A stretch of DNA of 64,000 bases from assembly GCA_900542185.1 (NCBI GenBank), contig UQMZ01000006.1, positions 44,516 through 108,515 of the forward strand, read 5' to 3'. Every line of letters begins with the position of its first letter. Within the stretch, counting starts at the first letter, position 1. A program made the translations under genes and the position numbers. Below the pieces are notes generated by a model, which was not told the DNA's origin, ran no database searches, and worked only from the letters and a program-made list of their open reading frames with translations. The DNA is from an uncultured Bacteroidales bacterium (GTDB taxonomy: Bacteria; Bacteroidota; Bacteroidia; Bacteroidales; Muribaculaceae). Below are positions 34,911 to 41,671 of the stretch, in pieces.

Positions 34911-34985
34911 CGCAAGTTTATATCTCATGCCCTGAGTTGCACCTGTAGAAATAGCGATTCCGGATTCAATTAAATCCTTAAGCAT
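34905..34985 (-). pseudogene. Possible remnant of a winged-helix C-terminus
   Basis: A 26-codon frame reads MLKDLIESGIAISTGATQGM then RYKLAD. This resembles the last helix and wing of HTH domains at the C-terminus of Fic-type or ATP-binding regulators (usually a GxGxxRYxL ending). An in-frame TGA separates it from IGVGVIDKIAQ upstream. It overlaps the second operator repeat. Speculative. Confidence 0.25.
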
Positions 34986-35017
34986 TCATTGAGCAATTTT
35001 ATCGATGACTCCAACGC

Positions 35018-35335
35018 CTATCTATTAGGATATAATCTGACATTAGCAAGATTTTTCAAGAATGGCTCTAATTGATTATCATCTTGCACTCTAAGTTTAC
35101 TCAGAAACAGTTCGTCGTATGTGTAATCGCGGTTGTTGATATAATGTTTGACAATATCTTCATATTTTGTTTTATATCTCTCATCTTCAGAGGGCATATT
35201 ATGAATATCCCATACGGATGCAACAAAATCAGCAAACGTTCCCTCATTTGCAAATTCTTCAAACAATGGTGTTTGCTCTATAACACGATATATTCGTAAA
35301 ATCTGAGTTGATGAAAGCTTACTAAAACCTGACAT
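35018..35335 (-). CDS. Small protein resembling an AbiJ N-terminal domain (type 3)
   Basis: A 105-residue soluble protein, 50 bp downstream of the PP2C gene on the same strand. The stretch FADFVASVWDIHNMPSEDER followed by EDIVKHYINNRDYTYDELF resembles the pattern (F)L..L/W.L..MPS.D.R......DI..H..NN.D(W/Y) that I associate with the AbiJ-NTD3 domain of abortive-infection and other defence proteins. It ends soon after FLKNL, earlier than the usual domain plus effector, so it is either a stand-alone adaptor or a truncated gene. The match is from memory and tentative. Its position makes it a fourth component of the AbiE-like operon. Confidence 0.65.
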   Translation of the reverse strand: MSGFSKLSSTQILRIYRVIEQTPLFEEFANEGTFADFVASVWDIHNMPSEDERYKTKYEDIVKHYINNRDYTYDELFLSKLRVQDDNQLEPFLKNLANVRLYPNR

Positions 35336-35385
35336 TTTGCTGCTTAATACTTAATTTATAGCAATATTTATTGAGATTCTGTTAA

Positions 35386-36003
35386 TTATATCACTCTAAT
35401 ACAGACAATGGTTGCATCATCTTCCACTGTGATAACTGATTCTATCGGCGATCCTATTTCATTATAGATATAGTATCCGTCCGTGACTATAAAGATTTCA
35501 TTATTGGCACTTATTGCCAACTTTACGACCTCCGGTGAATAGCGAAATTTCTTGCCGTTTATGCAACGGGAAAGGAACGAATGATTGCCCTCAATGGCTA
35601 AGTGATCTCTCGTCAGCAATTCAACATTCTCTCCTTGGGCATGATATATTCTGACATCTCCAAGCCATGTGTAATAGCAGCGATTATCTGCAAATAAGGT
35701 CAAGCCAACAGATGTGCCCATTTTTGAACTATGCCGTTTGATTTCAGTAGCTATTATGTCATTGGCATATTTCAATCCATTGATGAGAGATTGGTCAGGT
35801 GATTCAGCTCTGTAATGCGATTGAATATACTCGGCAATACTGTGAGCGACTAATTTCGCCGCTTCCGCACCATGAGATAACCCACCCATGCCATCGCAAA
35901 CGATAATCAGCGACACTCCGGGCATAATCTCTGCGTGCCAGACATAATCCTCGTTTTTCTTGCCTTTTCCGGGCTGTGAGAATATTTCTAACTCAATCAT
36001 CAC
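35386..36003 (-). CDS. PP2C-family protein phosphatase in an AbiE-like operon
   Basis: A compact 205-residue PPM/PP2C phosphatase. Metal-binding and catalytic motifs are intact: GKKNEDYVW (first Asp), VCDGMGGLSHGAEAA (DGxGG), KMGTSVGLTLF, TWLGDVRIYHA, LLTRDH, IVTDGYY (TDG) and EDDATIVCI (DD). It would remove phosphate from Ser/Thr using Mn or Mg. No membrane helix. Its start overlaps the end of the nucleotidyltransferase gene by 11 bp, so the two are translationally coupled. PP2C enzymes are not a standard part of AbiE toxin-antitoxin systems; here it could reverse a modification or act on the toxin, the antitoxin or a kinase elsewhere. Confidence 0.9.
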   Translation of the reverse strand: MMIELEIFSQPGKGKKNEDYVWHAEIMPGVSLIIVCDGMGGLSHGAEAAKLVAHSIAEYIQSHYRAESPDQSLINGLKYANDIIATEIKRHSSKMGTSVGLTLFADNRCYYTWLGDVRIYHAQGENVELLTRDHLAIEGNHSFLSRCINGKKFRYSPEVVKLAISANNEIFIVTDGYYIYNEIGSPIESVITVEDDATIVCIRVI

Positions 36004-36838
36004 CTATACGTTTAGTGAATATGTCAGCAATGGTGCTCAGCACTCTTACAACATCATCAGAGGTCAATGTCCTGTGCGTTTCGAGTATTTGTATCACAAG
36101 GCGACTCTCTTCAGCAAGTGACGCTTCTTTAGCCAGAATGTCCCGATAATATATCAGTTGCTCTTTTTCGAGAATATCAGCAATATCGTGAGCCATCCAG
36201 TATGCACCTCCGACTGTCAGGTCAAAATCTTCAAGCTCATAAACTTCCGGATGCACGCCTCTTTGTTCGTTGGCAAAATAGTAATTATCAACAATGTACC
36301 ACATATCTTCGGCATCTTTATTAGTGCCGATATTGCGATCAAGCCACGCATTGAGTTTCAGAAGGAACAGGCCATGAAGCGAGGCAATCCTAATTTCAAA
36401 CTCATTGTTGACGCACACCGTTATTGCCTCTCTCAGCACCTCGTCGAACCCTTTGACCGACATGGCGATTGTTTCCTCCGGAGGCCAGTATATATTGTCG
36501 TCAGCCTTTGCCAGAGCACCATACGGCACAATGTCCACTTCATAATCACCGTAGTAAAACCTCTGGGCCTGATGTATGGCTTTCTCAAAGCCGTCATCAA
36601 TAAGTGCCTTGCAGATTTCACTATACCTGTTCCAGTCCGGCACAGCAATAGCTATATCCAGGTCTCGGGTTTTTCTTCTTGCGGATGTATCGGCAAGAAC
36701 CTGGAGAATAAAATCGCGGGCTGTCGCTCCGATTACAAAGAAATCGTTCCCGATTCTTGAAAACGTGTGATTGAGTTGCCGCAGCAAGTCAATCAACAGA
36801 GGATTGTCAATCTTTTCAGAGGAGATATTTAAGCTCAT
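35993..36838 (-). CDS. AbiEii-like nucleotidyltransferase (type IV toxin candidate)
   Basis: A 281-residue protein of the nucleotidyltransferase fold. Motif I is FFVIGATARD (about 34-42), followed by TRDLDIAIAV with D59 and D61 as metal ligands and a third Asp in YEVDIVPYG. A conserved later motif is KLNAWLDRNIGTNKDAEDMW, typical of AbiEii/AbiGii relatives (K..W.DR....KDa.D). Family members transfer nucleotides to RNA or protein and arrest growth. It follows the AbiEi-like gene with a 23-bp overlap, the antitoxin-then-toxin order of type IV systems. The GATAR variant replaces the more usual GGxA(L) start of motif I, so it is a divergent subgroup. Confidence 0.85.
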   Translation of the reverse strand: MSLNISSEKIDNPLLIDLLRQLNHTFSRIGNDFFVIGATARDFILQVLADTSARRKTRDLDIAIAVPDWNRYSEICKALIDDGFEKAIHQAQRFYYGDYEVDIVPYGALAKADDNIYWPPEETIAMSVKGFDEVLREAITVCVNNEFEIRIASLHGLFLLKLNAWLDRNIGTNKDAEDMWYIVDNYYFANEQRGVHPEVYELEDFDLTVGGAYWMAHDIADILEKEQLIYYRDILAKEASLAEESRLVIQILETHRTLTSDDVVRVLSTIADIFTKRIGDD

Positions 36839-37814
36839 TTTCCTTTATCTTTTGAGCAGCCTCGATGCAGCGACCATTGGCTGTGTCCATCAAATCCGTG
36901 TAAATCAATACGGCAGGAACGGAATTTGCACTCCCTCCTGTCCAAAACTTCCTGTATACGGCAATCTCGCCATCGGCGTCAGGTACCACGGCTCCGGTCT
37001 TCATCAGTGTGGCTGCAGGTACATCGGCATAAACAGTGAACTCTCCCGGAACGATAAAACCATCATTTAATGCAGCGGCAGGCTCTCCGCCCCAAAGCAT
37101 ACCGTCCGGCAGTTCCAAATGTTTCCAATTCCTGCGTTTCCCCTCCTCTCGAAACGCGAACCGGGCCTGAAACAGTCTCGGTTTAAGATTCAATCCGTAA
37201 TTAGTAGCCCAAAGCATCAGCAGTCGGTCTGTATTCGTCAGGAATCGTTTGTTCTTTTCAACGCGAACAAACTGTTGATATATCATACCGTCAATAACGT
37301 TTTTGACAGTTCCGATTGCAACACCTGTCGCATGCATTATTTCACGGTAAGACCGTCCGACATTTTGCTTATCCATCAGCAGATAGAAAATGACTTTCAA
37401 TCCTTTTTCCCAAAAGATCGGATAAGCTTTGGCGGTTTTGTCCTCAACTGGCTTTTCACCTTTATTGGCGAGCATCAAAACTATATTCCCGTTCTTCAGC
37501 TGGTACTGAATGTTGAAATTCCCCGCACAGTCAAGCACGTTGATATCTGGAATCATTGCAATATCCAGCATTTTAGGCGTTGCATTGACGGTGACGAAAA
37601 GGATTCGCGTGTCCTCATCTACCGGCCCGTAATGGTCAGGTATCTTGTCAATCATAGCGCCAAGAGTCAGATTGGGTTCTACAACACAGAGAAACCTCTT
37701 GCCCATGATGGTAAGATATGGCATTTCGCCATAATAATCGACAGTCGCTTTTTCCCGGCGAAGATTGCTGTTCAAGGCTGCAACGGCCCTATTGAGTATT
37801 TCTTGATTGCTCAT
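36816..37814 (-). CDS. AbiEi-family antitoxin / autoregulator
   Basis: A 332-residue protein from the ATG at 37814 (MSNQEILNRAVAAL). The frame is open to 37886, but a promoter and a palindromic operator lie in that stretch, so I prefer the inner start. Segments: an N-terminal alpha/beta domain (PYLTIMGKRFLCVVEP, DTRILFVTVNATPKM), a central winged helix (GLKVIFYLLMDKQNVGRSYR, GVAIGTVKNVIDGMI) and a C-terminal domain with GMLWGGEPAAALNDGFI, a signature of type IV AbiEi antitoxins. It would neutralise the downstream nucleotidyltransferase and repress its own operon by binding the two palindromes at 37835 and 37912. Confidence 0.82.
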   Translation of the reverse strand: MSNQEILNRAVAALNSNLRREKATVDYYGEMPYLTIMGKRFLCVVEPNLTLGAMIDKIPDHYGPVDEDTRILFVTVNATPKMLDIAMIPDINVLDCAGNFNIQYQLKNGNIVLMLANKGEKPVEDKTAKAYPIFWEKGLKVIFYLLMDKQNVGRSYREIMHATGVAIGTVKNVIDGMIYQQFVRVEKNKRFLTNTDRLLMLWATNYGLNLKPRLFQARFAFREEGKRRNWKHLELPDGMLWGGEPAAALNDGFIVPGEFTVYADVPAATLMKTGAVVPDADGEIAVYRKFWTGGSANSVPAVLIYTDLMDTANGRCIEAAQKIKENELKYLL

Positions 37815-37834
37815 TTGTTCAATTATATAATCTT

Positions 37835-37851
37835 GTTCAATATCATTGAAC
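37835..37851. promoter_or_regulatory. Operator 1 of the AbiE-like operon
   Basis: GTTCAATATCATTGAAC, a perfect 7-bp inverted repeat with a 3-bp spacer. It lies just downstream of the -7 box, over the expected transcription start. Confidence 0.7.
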
Positions 37852-37855
37852 GATG

Positions 37856-37886
37856 CAAAATTACTGAACAAATGTGACATCGCCAA
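37856..37886 (-). promoter_or_regulatory. Predicted promoter of the AbiE-like operon
   Basis: Minus strand TTGG (37886-37883), 19-bp spacer, TAATTTTG (37863-37856). It sits between the two palindromic operators. Confidence 0.6.
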
Positions 37887-37911
37887 ATTATTTGTTCAAA
37901 AATTTCAACGT

Positions 37912-37928
37912 GTTCAATACGATTGAAC
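37912..37928. promoter_or_regulatory. Operator 2 of the AbiE-like operon
   Basis: GTTCAATACGATTGAAC, the same GTTCAAT-N3-ATTGAAC palindrome as operator 1, 77 bp upstream of it. A further half-site, TTTGTTCAA, lies between them. Confidence 0.7.
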
Positions 37929-38074
37929 ATAGTTGTTGCTTTGAACAGACTATACGAAAGACTGAAGGAACAGTATCGCTTTTGTGCATAAAGGGAGGGA
38001 AACCGAGCCATGGCAATGCTTGAAAAGGATAGTCAGTTGGAAAATCCAGAGCGGACTGACCCCATGCGCCAAGT

Positions 38075-38120
38075 CTTGATTGACCCCTAAAAATTATTTT
38101 AGATTGACCCCTTTGAAGTC
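38075..38120. mobile_element. Possible IS21-type terminal repeat scar
   Basis: GATTGACCCCT occurs twice in direct orientation here, close to other GACCCC motifs. Multiple short direct repeats are a feature of IS21-family ends. No transposase remains. The rest of the 37930-38225 stretch shows no gene. Confidence 0.3.
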
Positions 38121-38144
38121 CTGGCCGACGGGGTCATTTCAATA

Positions 38145-38191
38145 TGAACTGCACCCCAAAAGTTTTTGTCTAACTTTTGGGGTGCAGTTCA
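38145..38191 (-). mobile_element. 47-bp perfect hairpin made of two IS3-type ends; may terminate the rhamnose operon
   Basis: TGAACTGCACCCCAAAAGTT (38145-38164), a 7-nt loop, and its exact complement (38172-38191). The sequence looks like IS3-family terminal inverted repeats with the whole interior lost. It lies 34 bp past the fucO stop codon, so as RNA it would be a strong 20-bp hairpin at the end of the 14-gene operon. No clear target duplication is visible. Confidence 0.55.
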
Positions 38192-38225
38192 AAGGCACAC
38201 CCAATTTTGTCCTTATTGTCTGATC

Positions 38226-39380
38226 TCAGAGTAACGAGCGGTAGATATTTGCCACTTCGTCGTGTGTTACAGGTCGGGGATTCCCGGGAGTGCAAACGTC
38301 TTCGAGAGCCTGCTGCGTCAGAGCCGGGATGTTTTCTTCGGTAATACCCAGTTCAGTCAGTGTCGCGGGAATACCGACATTTTGTGATAACTGTTTTACG
38401 GCGTTGCAGGCGGCTTGGGCGGCCTCGTCATCGTTCATTGATGATGTGTCAATGCCCATAGCTTCGGCAATGTGACGGTATTTGGCAGTACAATACGGCA
38501 TATTGAACTCCATGACAGTGGGTAACAGCACAGCATTTGCGACACCATGAGGAATGTCGAATAATGCACCTAACGGATGTGCCATGCCGTGAACCAGTCC
38601 CAGACCGACGTTGGAGAAAGCCATGCCTGCCACATATTGAGCGACGGCCATTCCGTTACGCCCTTCAGGATTCTTCGGGTCTGAAACAGCCATAGGAAGA
38701 TAGCGGCTAATCATTCTGATAGCTTCAATCTCGAACATATCAGACAGTTCCCATGCGCCTTTTGTAATATAGCCTTCGATAGCATGGGTAAGGGCATCCA
38801 TTCCTGTTGCCGCTGTCAGACCTTTTGGCAGTGAATACATCAGTTCTGCGTCGATTAGGGCAACGGCGGGGATGTCGTTAGGATCGACACATACCATCTT
38901 CTTCTGCTTTCCTTCGTCAATTATTACATAGTTGATGGTTGTTTCGGCTGCGGTTCCTGCTGTTGTCGGCAATGCAATTATGGGTACGCTCTTGTTTTTG
39001 GTAGGCGCACACCCTTCAAGGGAGATTATATCGCTGAATTCGGGATTTGCCATAACTATGCCGATAGCTTTTGCAGTGTCAATCGACGATCCTCCACCGA
39101 TGGCGACAAGTATATCCGCCTGAGCCCTTTTGAAAGCGTCGATACCGGCCTTTACATTGCTGACAGTGGGATTAGGCTTGACTTCACTGAAAATTTTATA
39201 AGGGATTCCGGCTTCATCAAGCACATCCGTCACCATCTTTGCCACGCCGAATTGTAGCAGTCCCTTGTCAGTGACGACCAACACTTTTGACTTGCCGAGA
39301 CCTCTGATGGCTCCGGGCAATTCTTTTCGGGCTCCCGGTCCGAAAAATGATATTTCGTTGAGAATGAAACGATGAACCAT
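38226..39380 (-). CDS. fucO: Lactaldehyde reductase (iron-dependent alcohol dehydrogenase)
   Basis: A 384-residue group III iron alcohol dehydrogenase. NAD-binding segment DILVAIGGGSSIDTAKAIG, then PTTAGTAAETT and the metal-ligand region (GMDALTHAIEGYITKGA, NVGLGLVHGMAHPLGALFDIPHG) with the conserved His residues. Length and motifs match FucO, which reduces the L-lactaldehyde released by the aldolase to 1,2-propanediol and recycles NADH. It is the last gene of the rhamnose operon, 7 bp after rhaD, matching the kinase-isomerase-permease-aldolase-oxidoreductase order seen in Bacteroides rhamnose operons. Confidence 0.92.
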   Translation of the reverse strand: MVHRFILNEISFFGPGARKELPGAIRGLGKSKVLVVTDKGLLQFGVAKMVTDVLDEAGIPYKIFSEVKPNPTVSNVKAGIDAFKRAQADILVAIGGGSSIDTAKAIGIVMANPEFSDIISLEGCAPTKNKSVPIIALPTTAGTAAETTINYVIIDEGKQKKMVCVDPNDIPAVALIDAELMYSLPKGLTAATGMDALTHAIEGYITKGAWELSDMFEIEAIRMISRYLPMAVSDPKNPEGRNGMAVAQYVAGMAFSNVGLGLVHGMAHPLGALFDIPHGVANAVLLPTVMEFNMPYCTAKYRHIAEAMGIDTSSMNDDEAAQAACNAVKQLSQNVGIPATLTELGITEENIPALTQQALEDVCTPGNPRPVTHDEVANIYRSLL

Positions 39381-39387
39381 ACGCGAA

Positions 39388-40200
39388 TTATTTAGGAAGG
39401 TGAAATACGTCTGTGATTTCCTGCATCTGGGCCGGAGTCATACCGTCGGGAATGAAGCCCATTGAGCGGGCGCACATATAGATATTGGCGGATTTGTTGA
39501 GTACGTCAACCTGATCGAAAGCCGACATTATATCGTTTTCTACGGCAAAGACGCCGTGTTTTTCCCACATCACCACATCGTAGTCGTCATCTATGGCCTT
39601 GATTGTGGTGTCCGCAAGTTCGTTGGAAGAGGGAAGCATATAGGGAACGATGCCGAGACCGCGCGGAGCGAAGGCTTTGGTTTCGGGAATCATTGACCAA
39701 AGAATCCGGGTCAGCACATCCTTTTTGAGAAACTCCGGATTGTGGCTCATAGCCACCAGTTCGATGGGATGCGTATGGAGCGAAGCCTTATAGGTTGAGC
39801 CTTTACCGATAAGGTAATTGTGAACGGCGAGATGCGACGGCAGTTCTGATGTAGGCTTTACAGGGTTGTCGGCTACAATCTCATAGTGGGCACAATCGTC
39901 TGTAATACGGATAATGGACCCGTTGTCCATCGGAAAGCGGGCAAGATCACGCATACGTTTCTGGGTGCCTTTGCAAAAGAACCAGCATCCCTTCAGGTGG
40001 GGCAATGTCAGTCCGATTGCAATCGGCTCACTTATTGCCGGAAGTGATCTCATTGTGTCGTCAACGTGTTCCGTGATATTGACGGTTATGTTGCCGCCGT
40101 TACGCTCCGCCCACCCTTTTTGCCATAGATAGCCGGCGGTTTCGGCAACTTTCTCCACCTCGGCTTTCAATGCCGGGCGATTTTCAAATATTGATGTCAT
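39388..40200 (-). CDS. rhaD: Rhamnulose-1-phosphate aldolase
   Basis: A 270-residue class II (zinc) aldolase of the AraD/FucA/RhaD superfamily. Key segments: GWAERNGGNITVNITEHVD near the N-terminus, KASLHTHPIELVAMSHN with the metal-ligand His pair, a catalytic-Glu-region segment after it, and VVMWEKHGVFAVENDIMSAFD with the third His. It splits rhamnulose-1-phosphate into dihydroxyacetone phosphate and L-lactaldehyde. Its start overlaps the rhaT stop in an ATGA arrangement, and fucO, which consumes the lactaldehyde, follows at once. Confidence 0.94.
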   Translation of the reverse strand: MTSIFENRPALKAEVEKVAETAGYLWQKGWAERNGGNITVNITEHVDDTMRSLPAISEPIAIGLTLPHLKGCWFFCKGTQKRMRDLARFPMDNGSIIRITDDCAHYEIVADNPVKPTSELPSHLAVHNYLIGKGSTYKASLHTHPIELVAMSHNPEFLKKDVLTRILWSMIPETKAFAPRGLGIVPYMLPSSNELADTTIKAIDDDYDVVMWEKHGVFAVENDIMSAFDQVDVLNKSANIYMCARSMGFIPDGMTPAQMQEITDVFHLPK

Positions 40201-41186
40201 ATTATTTGCGGTAAGAATGATGAGACGATTAAAACGATAAGACCGCTAACAAGAACCGTTTTGGTCTTGACGTCCGTTCCCTGCCACTCTTTCAGTATTA
40301 TGCCCCATACATTGGAGAATGTTACGTTGAGTGACATAAGTATGCACCACGAGAATGTCAACAATGTTGCGGAATCGACAAGGAAACCTTTTCCAAGAGC
40401 GAGACCGAAGAACTGGCTGTACCATAACAGTCCGGCGAGGGCGCAGAACAGAATATTGTTCAGGTACAGTGAAGTTTTGCCGTAATCTCCGAATGTCTTG
40501 TTCCTGCCGTTTTGCCAGAGGCAATAGACGGCATTAGTAAAGAATCCTCCGAGCGTCACAAGGAAAGTCGCCGGCAAGGTGCGATAGATTTCGGGTGTAT
40601 TCTCGAAGCAAAGCGATGAGCCGAAACCGAGACCGATACTGAAACAAGCACTCATAAGTCCGGCAATCAGTGCAACGGTTATGCCCTTGCCGAAATTGAA
40701 GTCCTTTACTGTTTCTCCGGACGTTTTTGCCCTCATGCTCCCTGCCACGCCTATAATGGCAATGCCAATCAATGTAACGACAACACCGACGATTACAGGC
40801 ACGGTGAGTTCTCCCGGCTTACCCATGAACAAGGGCGTAAGTATGGTGCCGAGGCCCGCACAGGTACCCAATGAGATTGACTGCCCGAGGGCGACACCGA
40901 GATAGCGCATTGACAGACCGAAAGTGAGACCACCGACGCCCCATAGCACACCGAAAAGAACCGCAAGGAGTGCGTCAGTCGGATTTTCGCTGTAAGCCTC
41001 CATTAAGGTATGGCCGGAAGGAACTGCCAGCATTGCCCCCGACAACGGAAACACGAGCCATGCGAAAACACCCTGAACGAGCCAGAAGCTCTCCCAGCTC
41101 CAGTCGCGCACCTTCTTGATAGGCACATAAGAACTGGACTGGCAGAAACTTCCGGCTGCGATTATCAGTAGTCCGATAATTATCAT
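40197..41186 (-). CDS. rhaT: L-rhamnose/proton symporter
   Basis: A 329-residue inner-membrane permease with about ten hydrophobic helices. The N-terminus (FCQSSSYVPIKKVRDWSWESFW) matches RhaT, where YxPxKKVKxWSWE is characteristic. Other recognisable parts: WGVGGLTFGLSMRYLGVALGQSI and the terminal helix LIVLIVSSFLPQII. It imports free L-rhamnose released by the GH78 enzyme. It is followed by rhaD with a 4-bp overlap; on the upstream side, the gap to rhaA is filled by an inverted-repeat cassette on the opposite strand. Confidence 0.94.
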   Translation of the reverse strand: MIIIGLLIIAAGSFCQSSSYVPIKKVRDWSWESFWLVQGVFAWLVFPLSGAMLAVPSGHTLMEAYSENPTDALLAVLFGVLWGVGGLTFGLSMRYLGVALGQSISLGTCAGLGTILTPLFMGKPGELTVPVIVGVVVTLIGIAIIGVAGSMRAKTSGETVKDFNFGKGITVALIAGLMSACFSIGLGFGSSLCFENTPEIYRTLPATFLVTLGGFFTNAVYCLWQNGRNKTFGDYGKTSLYLNNILFCALAGLLWYSQFFGLALGKGFLVDSATLLTFSWCILMSLNVTFSNVWGIILKEWQGTDVKTKTVLVSGLIVLIVSSFLPQII

Positions 41187-41254
41187 CTTGTAATTGGTTT
41201 ATAGTTTATGTTTAAAGTTTAGATAAATCCTTTCTATATGTAAACTTTATTTGT

Positions 41255-41262
41255 TATTTTTG
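41255..41262 (+). promoter_or_regulatory. Predicted -7 box for the four-helix-bundle gene
   Basis: TATTTTTG matches TAnnTTTG, 14 bp before the ATG. It lies inside the inverted-repeat cassette, which therefore carries its own promoter. Confidence 0.4.
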
Positions 41263-41276
41263 CCAAAAATATTATT

Positions 41277-41636
41277 ATGGAGTTTAGTTTTGAAAAACTC
41301 AAAATCTGGCAGAAATCGAGAGTGATTGTACGGGAAGTATACAAAATCGTGTACAAATTCCCTCCACAGGAAAAATATGCACTGTCCGATCAACTTCGAA
41401 GAGCTGTGATATCTGTATCTTCAAACATCGCAGAAGGCACAGGTCGCTTTTCAAACAAAGAGAAAGTTCATTTTTGTGAGATTGCCTATGGGTCTCTAAT
41501 GGAAGTTATATGTCAGCTTACATTAGCAGTAGATTTAGGCATGGCTTCTAATGAAGATGTAAATAAGCTAAGGCCTATATTTGAGGAGTTAGCCAGTCAA
41601 CTTTCTGCATACCGCAGAGCCATGCAAAAAGAATAG
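41277..41636 (+). CDS. Four-helix-bundle protein (S23 / 23S-rRNA-intervening-sequence type)
   Basis: A 119-residue all-helical protein: FEKLKIWQKSRVIVREVYKI, FPPQEKYALSDQLRRAVISV, SSNIAEGTGRFSNKEKVHF, EIAYGSLMEVICQLTLAVDL. This is the classic 'four helix bundle / S23' family, first found inside intervening sequences of 23S rRNA and also as accessory proteins of diversity-generating retroelements. Here it is neither in rRNA nor near a reverse transcriptase. Members form homopentamers and are thought to bind nucleic acid; the exact role is unknown. It sits backwards between rhaA and rhaT within terminal inverted repeats. Confidence 0.92.
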   Translation: MEFSFEKLKIWQKSRVIVREVYKIVYKFPPQEKYALSDQLRRAVISVSSNIAEGTGRFSNKEKVHFCEIAYGSLMEVICQLTLAVDLGMASNEDVNKLRPIFEELASQLSAYRRAMQKE

Positions 41637-41671
41637 GTATTATCTAAACTTTAAACCTAAACCTTAAACCA

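Noticed and set aside
37815..37886. Upstream in-frame start for the AbiEi-like gene (MAMSHLFSN)
   Set aside because: This stretch contains the -7 box and operator 1, so it is more likely untranslated; the inner ATG at 37814 is preferred.
41277..41636. Diversity-generating retroelement accessory gene (Avd)
   Set aside because: The protein family fits, but there is no reverse transcriptase, template repeat or variable repeat around it.
41277..41636. 23S rRNA intervening sequence
   Set aside because: The flanks are rhaA and rhaT coding sequence; no rRNA is present in the window.
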